Of a stretch of DNA of 64,000 nucleotides, positions 23,096-35,574 are shown piece by piece. Source of the DNA: Blastomyces gilchristii SLH14081 (Eukaryota; Ascomycota; Eurotiomycetes; Onygenales; Ajellomycetaceae); the NCBI RefSeq assembly GCF_000003855.2, contig NW_003101682.1, positions 4,596,744 through 4,660,743 on the forward strand. The letters run 5' to 3'. The notes beneath the pieces are model-generated. The model was not told where the DNA came from. It saw only the letters and a program-made list of their open reading frames with translations, and searched no databases. The position numbers and the translations under genes are program-made. How positions within the stretch are numbered: the first letter of the stretch is position 1; each line of letters starts with the position of its first letter.

Positions 23096-23624
23096 TACTG
23101 ACTGCTTTCTCTGCCTCTACTCTCTCTTAATACTTACTGAAACTAATTATATTATCTCTCTTGCAATATTCTGTGATTCTGTGAATCATCACAGCGCGTG
23201 AGTACTATCAGAGATTGAAGAGAGAGAAGAAGAAGATATTTAAGTAAGAGAAGACAGATTATAAGATATATTATAATATCTTGAAGATACCCTGTAAAAA
23301 AGGAAAATAATAATGCTTTTAAGTAATACTTTTGATGAATTTAGACTGAACTAAGTATAGAAATAATACAGATGATACTATATATAAGAGATTGAAAAAG
23401 AAGATAGTGAAGAGTCTTATACAGTAGTAATAAGATCAGAAGAAGATCTGGGAATGATTTAAAATCAAGATAAAGAGCGAGAGAGAGAAGAAGAGTGTTA
23501 CTATAAATAAGCAGTGATAGAAGAAGATTAAAAAGATATTAAAGTAAGAGATAAAGAAGTTAAAACTGATAAATTTTTTATTAAGAGATAATGAATTTTA
23601 ATAACACTTCTCTTCTCTAATTAA

Positions 23625-23910
23625 CTAGCAGAAGCTGACAGAGGAGAAGAGAATTCAGATCTTATTCAGAACTCAAATACACTTTATAATTCAGAATATT
23701 GAGAAGATAGTTCTACTCTCTGAGCATATTAATCTTCATATTACTGAGATAGAACCTGAGACAGCAGATCAGAAAATGCAGGATTTTGAGATATAGATTA
23801 ATCTGACTGAGAGAGAGCAGGAGAAACTCTTCTCTGAGAAGACAGTTAAGAGAGATTTTGAGATAATTATTATCTCAGATAAGAGAAGAAGAGAGAAGAT
23901 AAAATAAAAA
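23625..23910 (+). pseudogene. charged coiled-coil-like remnant, unknown
   Basis: One plus-strand frame reads about 90 codons with a single internal TAG: segments EEKRIQILFRTQIHFIIQN, NLHITEIEPETADQKM, LTEREQEKLFSEK and KRDFEIIIISDKRRREK. Composition is charged and helical with no motif I recognise. It runs into the assembly gap, and the short open frame spanning the Ns (23917-24105) has no independent support. Confidence 0.4.
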
Positions 23911-23937
23911 TAAATTGTGAAGAATGGTAAGAAGATG

Positions 23938-24037
23938 NNNNNNNNNNNNNNNNNNNNNNNNNNNNNNNNNNNNNNNNNNNNNNNNNNNNNNNNNNNNNNN
24001 NNNNNNNNNNNNNNNNNNNNNNNNNNNNNNNNNNNNN
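23938..24037. other. assembly gap (100 N)
   Basis: Exactly 100 Ns, the usual placeholder for a gap of unknown size. The distance between 23937 and 24038 is therefore not reliable, but the nested elements to the right lie wholly on one side. Confidence 0.98.
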
Positions 24038-24281
24038 AGAATGATAAGAAGAATGAGAAAGAGAAGAAAGATATAAATAGAAAAAGTTTTTTCTTTTTAT
24101 ATTAGTTAGTATAAGTTCGTCACTATAATAATTGAAATTAATTTTGAGTTTTCAGACATTATTGTACAAGTTGTAATCAATGTCAGAAATAATATATATA
24201 TATATATTTAAGTATCATAATTCACAAATCACTATACTATATAGGTATCAACATTTTTTCAATATTAATATTCATAATATT

Positions 24282-24429
24282 TCATGAAGGTGATATATAT
24301 GTAGTAGTTGGTTTTGTTATCAAGATCTATCTATTGTGCGGCCTTTTATATGTGATAGGCGTTCGCCAAGTGATTGAAGAACACCTCACTTATGCGGAAG
24401 CAGTCAGTCTGTAGAGAGGGAATCCGACA
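24282..24429 (-). repeat. 3' LTR of copia element D (148 bp)
   Basis: Matches 45742-45889. The first half (outer) keeps GATAGGCGTTCGCC. The second half (inner) is mutated, for example GCAGTCAGTCTG against GCGGTCGTCCCG in the partner. The first bases read TCA instead of TGA, and the last ACA instead of TCA. Confidence 0.85.
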
Positions 24430-24699
24430 TCTTTCTTAATCATCACTTCACTGAGTAGATGTTTACAACTCAGCAGAGCAGTTCTCTAACTAGAGAGGGA
24501 ATATTATATACAAAATAGTAGTGTTTTCTGTCAAAGATTGCGCGGAGGACGAACAAGAATTTGAAGGATACGAAAATAAATAAGATAAACAGTAAAATGA
24601 ATAAACTACTGCAGAGATAGCAGGCTGATAAGACTGTGTATCTGTCACAACATCTTCAGAGCTTTTCTAACTATTAATATACAGATCTCTATGTTAATC

Positions 24700-24939
24700 A
24701 GAGCATCTTCATGAACTTCAGCTGTTAGAGCTTTTATTAGAGTGTTCACAGTCATGCTGATAATGACTATTTATATGATTTTAACAACACCTGCAGCTGC
24801 AGTATCGCGGATGTGATGATATTTGATATTAATGTAATGTATATTACAGGTGATCTTTTCATCATTTGCTACAGTGATTACTCTGTTATTGTCAATGTAT
24901 AGAGAAACTGTAAAATCAGAGAATAGAAATTCAAGTTTC
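24700..24939 (-). pseudogene. copia RNase H C-terminal part (element D, fragment 2)
   Basis: Reading across the element C insertion on the minus strand, 41110-41020 gives EAEYISVSESLKTVIWLH and then RLLVK. 24939 onward continues EFLFSDFTVSLYIDN and INIKYHHIRD. This is the copia RNase H pattern (STEAEYMA..., DN..., KHIDIRYHFIRD). The continuity of the frame at the target duplication proves that C inserted into this gene. Confidence 0.82.
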
Positions 24940-25472
24940 TGTAACGTGGCGGAACCGAAGTGGTGGCTAGTCAGCAGTGTTATATAGAGGTAGTTGTTTG
25001 AGAAGCTGTATAAGTGAGCTTGACTATCTTGCTTAAATAGTGAGCTTGTAGACTACAGAATTATTGTGAGAATATCACAGATATGATACTTAGTATACTA
25101 AGAAGATTATATGAGAAACATAGTAACTCTTGTATATATTTCAGTAGAAGAAAAACAAATCACTGACTTTTTTAATAAGAAGCCAGTATCTAGCTATTCT
25201 ATATAGATAATGAGTGAATGTTCTTCTCTCATTTTATGAGTAAGAATAGCTGAAGTGATATCTCAGCAGCATCTCACTGCTAAGAAAGAGTAAACTGCTG
25301 ATCTTGTATAGAAGTAGAGTTCTTATATTTATTAATCAGATCTTTCTATAATATATCTGAATAATATTATAGAGTGATTGAAAATCAGTTCAAATAGAAT
25401 GAAATTATCTGTATGAAAGTGATGAGCTATGTGAAACTGCAACAGAGTCTTAACATAGTCAGAGATATAATA
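24940..25472 (-). repeat. 3' LTR of element C (533 bp)
   Basis: Its outer end TGTAACGTGGCGGAACCG is unmutated, whereas the same bases at 40488 read TGTAATATAATAGAATCA. Its inner end (about 25380-25472) is mutated where the partner is intact. There is one 1-bp indel between copies. Confidence 0.9.
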
Positions 25473-25946
25473 ATACTCTTCTCTTTAAAAGCATGGTCTC
25501 AATACTCTCAAGATTACTGAATTAGAAGTTATCTTTATTATATAGTAACAGTTATCAATCAATTGACAGCACATATACTGCATGTGATACAAAGAAATAG
25601 ATCAGTTTTTCTGCTGCCTGTGTAGATCTTCTTTTCTCATCTCTATTCAAATCAATCATATAATAAGTGAGTTTCTTATATATTAATATAAAATGTGAAA
25701 AATATAGTTAATAAGTGACTTACAGATCTCTTATCATATTTTATTTAGTATATGAAATTCTCTACAAAAGTAATATATTTTAGAGACAAAGCTAACAGTA
25801 GTAGTAGAACTTCTTTGCAAAGATTTTCTCTTCTTATAACACATTTTTCTCTTCTCTTCTCAATTTGCAATAGTGAGTGTATAAGAGTATTATCTCTGAA
25901 AGATAATAAGGAACTTATTCTGACACTTTCTAGTGATTAAATGTCT

Positions 25947-26414
25947 TCATGATGCGGCTGCAGTCTTCATGACTGTTAAGAAAGCCAGGTTGAAGGTGAA
26001 GACAGTGATGTTAATGAGCTGTGAGAGTACTACTCTTATTATCATATCTTCTTCTTCTTCTACATCTCTCACAGCTGTGATGATAGTAGCTGTGCCTTGC
26101 AGTAAAGTGTCATCTCTTCTACTGATTAGTTTATCTGCATTCAGTTCATTCTCTGTCTCTCTCATCATCATTGTAATACTGCCTTCTCTCTCAGTTAACA
26201 CAGTAATATATGACTCTATATGATCATTCAGAGAGAATCTTGAGAAGAGCTTGATTTCAGAGACAGTGACTCTGAGAAGCTTAATCTGTAGTTTCTCTCT
26301 CATGACATGTTCAAGCTCTGCTTGAGATACTGCTGAGTTAAGTCTGCAGAATCTCATAGTTTTTTTATCTTCTTTCTGTGAGAAGGCTTCAGTGCAGTCT
26401 CTGACTAATATCAT
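25947..26414 (-). CDS. 155-aa open frame near the 3' end of element C, unknown
   Basis: An uninterrupted minus-strand frame (same sense as pol), about 475 bp inside the 3' LTR. It is charged and helix-rich: EAFSQKEDKKTMRFCRLN, QAELEHVMREKLQIKLLRV and an acidic VRDVEEEEDMIIRVV. It is the longest open frame outside the host gene, unusual in a mutated element. The overlapping plus-strand frame at 25933-26223 has a low-complexity Ser/Leu composition typical of a shadow. It may be a pol C-terminal extension or an accessory ORF. Not recognised, and possibly open only by chance. Confidence 0.35.
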   Translation of the reverse strand: MILVRDCTEAFSQKEDKKTMRFCRLNSAVSQAELEHVMREKLQIKLLRVTVSEIKLFSRFSLNDHIESYITVLTEREGSITMMMRETENELNADKLISRRDDTLLQGTATIITAVRDVEEEEDMIIRVVLSQLINITVFTFNLAFLTVMKTAAAS

Positions 26415-26535
26415 TACTTATCTATGCTGTACTAAGCAGCTAAAGAAAGAGAGAATCTTATATACTTATTTCTTCTCTTACTTCTGTTATTTCTGTTATA
26501 TCTGTAATAATAACTTCTATCTGTTTGTAAGTATT

Positions 26536-26990
26536 ATCTACTCTATAAGAAGATGTTATATCAGTTTTGGCAAGAAGCTCAGATGCTCAAGCAGTACAGA
26601 GCAAGAGTCTCAGAGCTTTAAGTATTGATGAATTTCATTAAGACTAAGAAGATCTCTCTTACTCATCTGTAAAAGAAGAGGAAAGTGTGAATCTCTGAGA
26701 TGACAAAACATCTTAGAATAACTGACTTTAAGAAGAAGTCACTCAGTGCTGCTGTTGAAAGTATTACAGAGATCAATCACTGATTAAAGAGAATCTCACT
26801 TCAATTGAAGCAGATAACTGAGATGCTTTATAAATTGATAAGATAATACTTTATACATCTCTCATACTCTTCTTCAGCATCACAGTGCTAACTTCTCAGT
26901 AGACAAAGATATCAGTGCTAAAGACTTCAACAGTGAAGAATGAGTTTGATAAGAGTGTAATTATTGATAAGTAGACTCTGATCTCTCTTT
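26536..26990 (+). pseudogene. antisense coiled-coil-like remnant in element C
   Basis: On the plus strand, opposite to pol, a frame with few stops reads FWQEAQMLKQYRARVSEL, MNFIKTKKISLTHL, MTKHLRITDFKKKSLSAAV, ESITEINH then LKRISLQLKQITEMLYKLI. Stops are TGA and TAA at plausible former W and Q codons. Heptad-like spacing of hydrophobics suggests a coiled coil. The opposite strand reads poorly. This parallels the antisense block of family A, but no second copy is in the window to test it. Confidence 0.35.
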
Positions 26991-27599
26991 TTACTTTTTC
27001 AGTGAGCTGCAGCTTCATTAGAATAACAGCAGTTCACAGATTAATAATATTAATCTTATTAATTTCAAATATTTCTTTCTCTTAACTGCTTCAGGAATTT
27101 TGCACTTGTGTAGTCTCATTAAACTTTTAAAAATTCTTTGAGAGAAAATAGAAGAAGAGTGCTATAGAGTTCACAAGATATCAGCTCATTATTATAAAAT
27201 CATCTCTAAAAGATTCTTTGAGAAAAATGAGAAGTCTTAAGCAGCATTTCTTAATCAATGTCTCTGATATATAATAGAGCAGTCTCTACTAGCTGTCTCA
27301 TAGCTTACAATCTCTTTCTCAGCATTTTTCAAATACTCAAGCAGTTCTTATAAATTCTCTGACAATAAATAATCTTTTCATTTAACAAGATATTAAAGCT
27401 TATTATAATATATTTACTTATCTAATATTTTCTTCATAAGATATTCAGTATCACTCTCAATCTTAATATTATTCAGTCAAGACAGCTTCATCTCAGAGTG
27501 TTACTTATAGAGCTTTAAATAGAAAATATAAAAAACAGAATAAATTGATTTCAATTCTGAGAGTAATTTTAACTCATATATCTGCTTACTTATCACTCT

Positions 27600-28600
27600 T
27601 ATTACTGAGAAAGATTCTAGTCATCACTCACTGAGCTTCTTACACAGTCTTATTATCTTGATATTCTTTGCTGAAAGTAGCACTTAATTCTCTATTAAGA
27701 ACTTCATTGAAAGATATTTTCAATTTTAGTATTTCATCTACTGCTTCTGAGCACAGTGAATGCTTTTTACTATCTTCTTATAAATTTTATACAAAAGTTT
27801 CAATCTCACTTTTACTTCTGATACTGAGAAATACTCTGTTCTTTGTATTTACTCAACATTCTAACTGTCTATTCTTCTCTTTGAAATATTATTCATGATG
27901 TCACTGAGTAATGAAGAATTATATTCATAATAAGTATAGAAAGAAGATACTTTGAAGATTACATTCTTTACATTATTATATATAAATTCAGTAGTTAGAA
28001 GATGTTTAAGTCAATTATTCTAATAATATAAACAGAACACTTAAAGATACTATTTTAATGTCTGATTCTGATGTTCAGTCTGACTATCTGTCTGCAGATG
28101 AAATGCAGTGCTGAGAAGATATCTTATTATAATATAATATTAAAAAGCTGATCAGTATTTACTAATGAAGAGAAATTCTCAATCTGTTATTAATAATTTC
28201 ACAGCACTGTGATCACAAATGATGATATTTAAAAACAGATCAGTCAATTCAGAGGCTTTGATCTTTTTATAAGTAGAGATATATTATTATCATCTTTATG
28301 AAACAGTTAATAATGACTAAAATTGAGTTATATTCTTTGACTCTTGTCAACTTCAGCAGATCAACTATAAAATTCATTAATAGATTCTATTATAAGCTCT
28401 TTGAAACAGGCAGTGATATCAACTTACTGTATTACTTATATCACAGAATCTTTATTCTTTAATAGACATTATAAGTCTTAATATACTCTTTAACATCTGT
28501 TCAGAGCTTATCTTAAATATATTTATATTTTAGAAGCTTCTCAGTCTTCTTTAACCTGAAGTGTTCTGTATGAGAATTATTATGATAAATTCTCAATAAC
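27600..28600 (-). pseudogene. integrase remnant of element C
   Basis: On the minus strand, 28390-28270 reads MNFIVDLLKLTRVKEYNSI followed by LVIINCFIKM, the gypsy integrase core (MDFITGLP...YDSILVIVDRFTKM) with D changed to N. Stops follow. The sequence downstream to 27600 is integrase C-terminal territory by position. Confidence 0.75.
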
Positions 28601-29849
28601 TTCTGACACATCACTCTGCTATAAGAAACAAAGACTGAATCATTCAGCAGTAGAAGTTCATATTCTTCTAGTTATCAGTGACTTGATTTCTTAGCAGTAT
28701 TACTTCACTCAGATTCTGTCTCTTTCAAGTTCAAATCAGATTCTTTCTTCTTCAACTTCTGAATTTAAGCTATAGTAGAGATATCTCTCTTCTATAACTT
28801 ATTAATAAATTTCAAAAGTAGTTATATTAAAAGATTATAGACTGTTTCATTCTTTATCAATTCAATAATAGTAAGATATAATATGAGAAGCTCATAATCT
28901 TCAGTGTCAGTTCTCTGCAGAGATTCAGGTTTTCTTTTATCTTCTATACTGAGTTACACAGCTGTCTTACCAGTGCTGTTTTTAAGCTTCAGAGAATCTT
29001 AATTCTCTGCAGCCAGCTTCTTTTACAGTGATGACAGAGATTCTTTTATAGAATTCTTCTCTTCATTAATAATATTATAATCAGGCTGTTTAAACAGTGT
29101 ATCAGCAGAATTAAGCTGATCTGAACAGTATCAGATATAGAAATCATACTCTGAAAACAGCTTCACTCATCTGACTTGATATTCTGTTAAACTCTTTGTT
29201 ATTAAGAAGTAATACAGATTTGTATAATCAGTGAGAACTTACACTGAGTACTTACTACTCTGAAGATAATATCATCAGATCTTAAAGAATTTGATAATTA
29301 CTAATATCTGTTAATCATGAGTATCATATCTTCTCTGTATAAGTGATAACTTCTTGAAGAAGAAGATCACTGATCTTCATTCATAGTATCTTATAGACTC
29401 TATGAAAAAGTCTTCTCTCACAGACATTTCATTATCTATATCTTCAGAGATTATTATTCTCTGATTCTTTTAATATTAAAAGGTCTTCAGTGTTAACTGT
29501 GAAAAGATTTCACAGATCTTATTCTCAGATACATCAGTCTCACACTGACTGAGTAAGTCAGAATTAAAGTGACTCAGTATTGTAATATCTGTAAAAGCTT
29601 GTTTCAATTCTATAAATATCTACACAGTGTCTTGAATAAGAATAAACAGTTCTGTTTTTCTGTCTTTCACTCTTTTCTTTAACAGATCTGTAAGAAAAAC
29701 AGTAATTTATAAATATATATAGATGAATTATCTATAGAAATTCACAAATTCTAGAAATATCTGTATCTTACAATATGTTCACAGCATCAGTCAGTTCTCA
29801 ATGATAAAGACTTAACTTCTGTCTATTGAAATGCTGTTCATGTCAATAA

Positions 29850-30480
29850 TATAATCTAAGAAATCAATCTTCTGCATGTAGAATCAGTATTTTTCAGTGT
29901 TTATATAGAGTTGATACTGTCTCAAGTGACTCAACACTTCTCAAACATGAGTATTATGTTCTTTCTCTGTTTTTGAGAAGATTAGAATGTTATTCAAGTA
30001 TACTATATAGAAGATGTTAACAAGGGCTCACAGTGTCTCATTTATATAGATCTGAAAGATAACTGAAGCATTACAAAGATCAAAAGATAAAACAAGATAT
30101 TTAAAATTACTGTACTCAGTATGAAAACCTATTTTTCAAATATTATCTTCATTAACTCTGATTCTATGATAGATATTCTGTATATCAATCTTTGAGATCA
30201 TCTTTGCTTCAGATAATCAATCAATCATCTTATTAATTAATAGAAATGAATAGTAATTCTTAACTGTCATCTTATTAAGATCTCTGTAGTCTATGCATAG
30301 ACATAGTCTACTGATCTTCTTGAGTATAAGAAGTATGAGTGTCTCTGCTGAACTCTTCAATGAGTACATTCAGTGCTTCAATTGCACTTTCTCAAGATAT
30401 TTGTACAGAATATTCAATTTCTTTACAGACAAGTTATAAAGAGACTTGTACAGCACTGATACACTATCTTCAAGATAGAT
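29850..30480 (-). pseudogene. reverse transcriptase remnant of element C
   Basis: The minus strand contains IFYIVYLNNILIFSKT near 30005-29965, the YLDDILIFS box with both aspartates turned to N. The RT N-terminal part ends near 30500, where A2 interrupts. RNase H should occupy about 29800-28650. Confidence 0.75.
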
Positions 30481-30500
30481 CTTATATCACACCTTGATGT

Positions 30501-30667
30501 TATGGTTCGGAAGAACGTACGACCGCCGGATAATAACACGGCCGCTTCCGAACTTGCTTACAAATGTAAAGGGGCCATAGCGGCCACTAATTAATTTAGT
30601 GTACTGTATATAAGAAGTCAGCGTACGCCTGTAATCATACACTGGCTCAAGCAACATTTGAATCACA
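30501..30667 (+). repeat. 5' LTR of element A2 (167 bp)
   Basis: Its outer end keeps TTCGGAAGAACGTACGACCG, where the 3' LTR reads TTTGAAAGAATGTACAATCA. Terminal TATGG rather than TGTGG is a single G-to-A change. At its inner end mutation is lighter than in the other pairs. Confidence 0.9.
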
Positions 30668-30699
30668 TCTGATAGTATGTCTAAAAACTGGTGAGAAGT

Positions 30700-33200
30700 G
30701 CAGGCTTGTTCAGAGCATGATAATTTCATCTATAAAGCAATTTGTAGTTATCATACCAGTGTGATTCTAAAACATCTCAAAAGATAGCATATAAAGAAGT
30801 GATGAGCAGAAGAGCATCTGATTGATACTACTCTGCTTAATGAAGAAAAACTTCACACTTAGATGAAGGCCATGTATGCGAATGAATGAGATGTGAGAAA
30901 CAGAATGAGAGCAGTGAATCAGATTCAAAGAAGACTGCTCTCTACTCTGAAGAATAAAAGAGAGATGATCATCACTGAGATCATACAATGATAACAGGAA
31001 TTGAAAATCAGAAATCATATAACAATATAATAATATAATGATAGATGTTATATAATTAATAATAACTCACTGAAATGAATATCTCTTCTAGTCATTATAA
31101 ATAACACTCTTCTCTACTATCTGAACTGAAAGATATGCAGAACCTCTCAGAGAATTTACTTAAAGTAGTAAGAAAAGCAGTCAAGATCACTGAATCAGAA
31201 GTGAAACTCTGTATATAAATGAGAATTCTAAATAAGATTAAGGCCTTGCATAGACAGTGACAGACTGAGACAGAAGTTAAGCAATAATTGATATTTACTG
31301 TAGATTAAGCATTCACTATGAAGAGCTTCATCAATGCAATCATCATCATTAATAAGAATAGAAAAGATCAGGTCATAGATCTGCAGCAGAAAATTAAATA
31401 ATTATATAGATAGATGACTGTGCTGAACCTGAAGATTTCACTACAATCATTTACAATCTCTTCAGATGCATACACATCATCTGAGATCACTGCACAGAAT
31501 GAGAATTCAAACATAAGATATATCAAGTCAGGAGATCTATCAGAGTCATTAAGCTTCAATAGTAACTGAAAAAATAATGCTGTAATCAGCTGACTAAGTC
31601 AGATATAATTATATTATCAGATTGAATATGAACTTACAGACAGACAGTTAACAGAATTTTAATAAGTCTTAAGATCTACTGTGTTTCTATACAGAAAAGC
31701 AAAGTCATTATAAATAACTGATAAAAAGATGAATCTCACAGATCTGAAGTAATATTCATTCTCATAAATATGAAATCAGTTTTTCAAATGAATGTTACAC
31801 AACTTTAACAAAGTGAATATATGAGATAAGTATTATAAACACTTCACTGAGTGTAGATAAGTGAGTAATCTTATATCATACTTCACACACTTCAGTTTAC
31901 ACTATCTTATATTAAATGAAGAGCTCTTAACATCTTTCTATTTACAGATCTTAATTCATAATCTTGCACTCAAGTTAAGAGCAGAATAGAAATACTTAAT
32001 CTTATAATCAGACACAGTGAAGAAAGTATACAACATTCTCATTATATAGAAACAAGTGAGTTAATTATAACAGAAAATACTGTAATTAAGTATATCTCAA
32101 CAGAGAATAGATAATCAGACTTCTATAATATAAGTCACACACTCAGATATAATGAATCTAGATCTGAATATCATCACTAAAGTACTGAATTCTCTGAAAA
32201 AGAAATCTGTTAAGTGAAAATTTTGATATTATAAGTATCAAGCTTACTTCAGCTGCAGATATCAAAAACATGATATAAAAGATTAGCCACAGCATGCACA
32301 GTCCAGAGAAGCAAGAGAGTCAAAAAACTAGAAGAATCAGTGAGCTCAGAGACACTCACTGATATTCTACAAAAAGTCTTCAAAGTGAAAGAGATGTCTG
32401 TGTTAGATGATTCTCTGAATTCTGTAAATATTAAGAGAAAGTAGACTTCTCACTGAGATGCAGACAAGAATAAAGCAGACACTTATCTCAATGCCTTAAG
32501 ATCTGAAATGCTAATATATAAAGAGTACTTGAATAAGAATTGAGAGATAGCTGTAAAAGTGTTAGTGAATATAGAAGCTTCTATATAATATATTAGTGAA
32601 TATATAATCTGAAGACTGAAAGAAGTTCACTGAGTGAAGAATCTCTGATGTATAAGATTGTCTGATAACTTATATTTAATATCATCTGTAAGAGTAAGAG
32701 TTTCCTCACACTTCAGAGAATAATCTTGCTATATTTGAGTCTGAGAGCTGCAGAACATAAAATACAATATTATTATTAGACTCAATTGATTCCAAAGGTT
32801 CAATCTGCAGATTCAATGATGTAAATGTCATATAGAGTTAACTGATAGAAAGAAAATAATTCACACAATTCTATTAACTGATATAAGAAGGATATTTCAC
32901 ATCTCTGATATAGAAGAGTTAAATCTGCTTAAACATCAATAAGTAAAGAGAATGATTTATAAGACCTTATTCAAAATATTCTGTATGTTATACAGGATTC
33001 AGAAGTGGAGAAAATCAAGATAAAGAATATATAGAAGAATAAGTATATGAAGAAACTTCTGAAGAAGTCTGAGAAGATCTTCTGAACAGATCTTTCATCA
33101 AAATTGTTATCAGAACAAGGATTTATACATAAGATTAACACAGAGAATACAAAATCAGTCAATTAAAATGTATATCTTCTGCCACAAACACATCTCAAAG
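30700..33200 (+). pseudogene. gag region remnant of element A2
   Basis: Position and collinearity with A1 make this gag. The plus strand is broken by many stops. The minus-strand open frames here (30767-31018, 31368-31559, 32971-33162) mirror those in A1 and I treat them as shadows. Confidence 0.5.
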
Positions 33201-33279
33201 AACAGAAGTGTCAGATCACAGATCTTCTAGAATATAGTCTTATACAACTCTCATCAAGCATATGAGACTTCTCAGTTCT

Positions 33280-34340
33280 ACTCATGAAAAAGACAGGTGA
33301 GAAGTAGCAGATGTGTATCAATGATCAAGCACTTAATAAGCTTATAATCAAGAATAGATACTCATTGTCACAGATTCAACAACAGTTGAATACAGTCAGA
33401 AACACTCACTATCTATCAAAGATCAATCTTTCCTCAGAATATTAACAGATCTGTGTAGATGAACTGTCAGTACTGTGAATTACATTTAATATACAATGAG
33501 AGAAGTTTGAATTCCTGATAATATTATTCAGTCTGATAAATGTGTCTGTTATCTTTCAAATAATAATAAATACAATTCTTCATAAACAGAATGAAATCTC
33601 ATATCTTGTATATCTGAATAACATTCTAGTCTTCTCAAACTTATATAATAAATATCTGAAGCATCTTAATGAAGTGCTTATAACTCTGACAGAGTATAAG
33701 CTCTACATCAAATCAACAAAGTGTGTATTGAAATAGAAGAGTTAAAGTTCATGAAACATATAGTGAGTGATGACTGTATATATCTTATTCTGAAGAAATT
33801 GAATGTTATAGTGAATTAACTGTGACTGAGAAATGTACATTATATATAACAGTTTCTTGAGTTGATCTCATATTATCACAGATTTATCAAGAATTTCACA
33901 TAAATATCTACATCACTGTCAGATCTCTTAAGAGAAATAGATACAAATCTCTGAAAGAAGAAGTTTCATTCAATCATCTGAAATGCTGTATGTGAAGAGA
34001 TCTTTGTCACACTGAGAGAATACATGATAACATTCTTCATACTTATTTAATCAGATTGCAATAAACCTTTCTACATTGAGACAGATACATTTAAATAGGC
34101 TATTGAAGACACTCTTCTGCAGATGAACAAGAACAGCAAGCTGCACTCAGTGATATATAATGATAGAAAACTATTAGATGCTGAGCTCAATTATTCAGTG
34201 CATGAAAAGAAATTACTAGAAATCAAGCACACACTGACATTGTGAGATAGATATATTAACAACAGATATATAACAACAGTGATCACAGATCATGAAAGCC
34301 TCATCTATCTATAATTAATAATAAAACCTTTCAAACACTT
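33280..34340 (+). pseudogene. RT and RNase H remnant of element A2
   Basis: The plus strand reads VLLMKKTGEK, then CINDQALNKLIIKNRYSLS (family: [29 protein letters not shown]), then YLVYLNNILVFSNLYNKYL at about 33600-33660. The RNase H part reads FYIETDTF, NDRKLLDAELNYSVHEKKL and ITDHESLIYL, a very clear family match. Catalytic D to N changes and stops rule out activity. Confidence 0.88.
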
Positions 34341-34521
34341 AGCATATTGAATCTTAGAGTTCTAAGTGTATAATCTTCATATCAAATACTGAAAGCAATC
34401 AGACACTGTGATATCTGATACAATCAGTCACAGACTCAATTTCATAAGTGAGAATTCTATGAATCAGACACAAGAGAAGTTCACATTAAACACACTGAGA
34501 GAATGTAAGAAATCAGAATAA

Positions 34522-35283
34522 GTGAATATAATAATCTCTCACTTAAAGAACAGCAAGATATCAGATAATAAATATTTTATAAAAGTGATAGAAGAGATAC
34601 TGCTGAACTTCAAGCTGAAAAAATTGAAAAATAATGTTATACTTTACTGTGATCTAGAATATGTGAAAGCTCTCTATCTAAAATATTCATTTAGACATGA
34701 CTTGATGACTCACATGCACAAGGAATTCAGTCACTTAGAAAGCTCTGAACTCATGAGTGTACTTAAATCAAGAGTATACTGGTCATGCATGACTGAGAAC
34801 ATTCAGATATATACTTACAAGTGCCTAGAGTACCAGGTTGTGAAAGAATCTAAGAAAGAATTAGAACATAACAAAGTGCAATATCAGATGAAATGTATAA
34901 TATAACTGTTCAAATGATGAGAAATGAATCTCATAGACATACTGCTACAAACATCAAATAAAACTCATTGAATAATCACTGCTATTAACTATGCTACTGA
35001 CTGATCAGTTGTGAAAGCAGTTTCAGAGATGACAGAGAAGATGATGACAAAGTTTCTATATAATGAGATCTATATCAACTATAAAATGTCACATGAGATT
35101 CTAACTGATAATAGTTCAAATCTCATAGAAGAAGCAGTGAGGCATGTCATAGATCAGTTACAGACAAGACATTGTAAAACAACATCATATTATTCACAGA
35201 TAAATAGAAAGATAAAGCACTTGAATGAAATTCTGAGTAACATGCTGATAACATATCTAGTGAACAAGTCTACAAGACTATGA
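34522..35283 (+). pseudogene. integrase remnant of element A2
   Basis: 34522-34905 is an open 127-aa stretch with the zinc-binding module: HKEFSHLESSEL, then YKCLEYQ, the remains of CxxC. 35011-35283 covers the end of the core with SYYSQINRKIKHLNEIL. Same arrangement as A1 on the opposite strand. One stop-rich gap separates the two parts. Confidence 0.88.
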
Positions 35284-35361
35284 GATGAATATCTCAATCA
35301 GATACTATTAGTTACACAAATTCAGTGACATACAGTCTTCAAGCATTTATTATTCTATCTG

Positions 35362-35574
35362 TTGTATAGATTGCATCCGCGCATTCTGAAGAATGCTTTA
35401 AAAAAGATGAGAGAGGAAACAGCAGTTGCAGACACAACAGTCACAGATGCAGCAGAAACAGTAGTTACAGACACAGCAGTAGCAGTTACAGACACAGCAG
35501 TCACAGACATGAAATCAAGATTAAAAGAGATCAGTCATATACATACAAAAGTTAACAAGTTACTTCTGAACTGA
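35362..35574 (+). pseudogene. tandem-repeat tail of the pol polyprotein (A2)
   Basis: After MYRLHPRILKNALKKM comes a run of AVADT, TVTD, AVTDT-type units encoded by repeated GCAGTTACAGACACAGCAG (about 35415-35512). More units are recognisable than in A1, so the tract changes copy number between elements. Then ESRLKEISH-type sequence resumes (here KSRLKEISH). Confidence 0.65.

Larger units (their letters stand above)
21811..24276. other. AT-rich block: decayed remnants, microsatellite, assembly gap
   Basis: Mostly unrecognisable RIP-like sequence. A less AT-rich patch at 22330-22500 (TGTTACAGCC..., CAGCTCTGCATACTGAG) could be part of an LTR, though no partner is visible. An ATT/ATC microsatellite, a charged open remnant and the N gap are listed separately. 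The block continues after the nested elements at 45895. Confidence 0.5.

Noticed and set aside
25933..26223. 96-aa plus-strand frame as a gene
   Set aside because: Low-complexity Ser/Leu/Ile composition, overlaps the better minus-strand frame at 25947-26414.
30767..33162. minus-strand frames in the gag region of A2 (and their plus-strand mirrors in A1)
   Set aside because: They mirror between copies only as the complement of gag. Unlike the 3' antisense block I found no paired stop evidence for coding, so I left them as shadows, though a consensus could overturn this.
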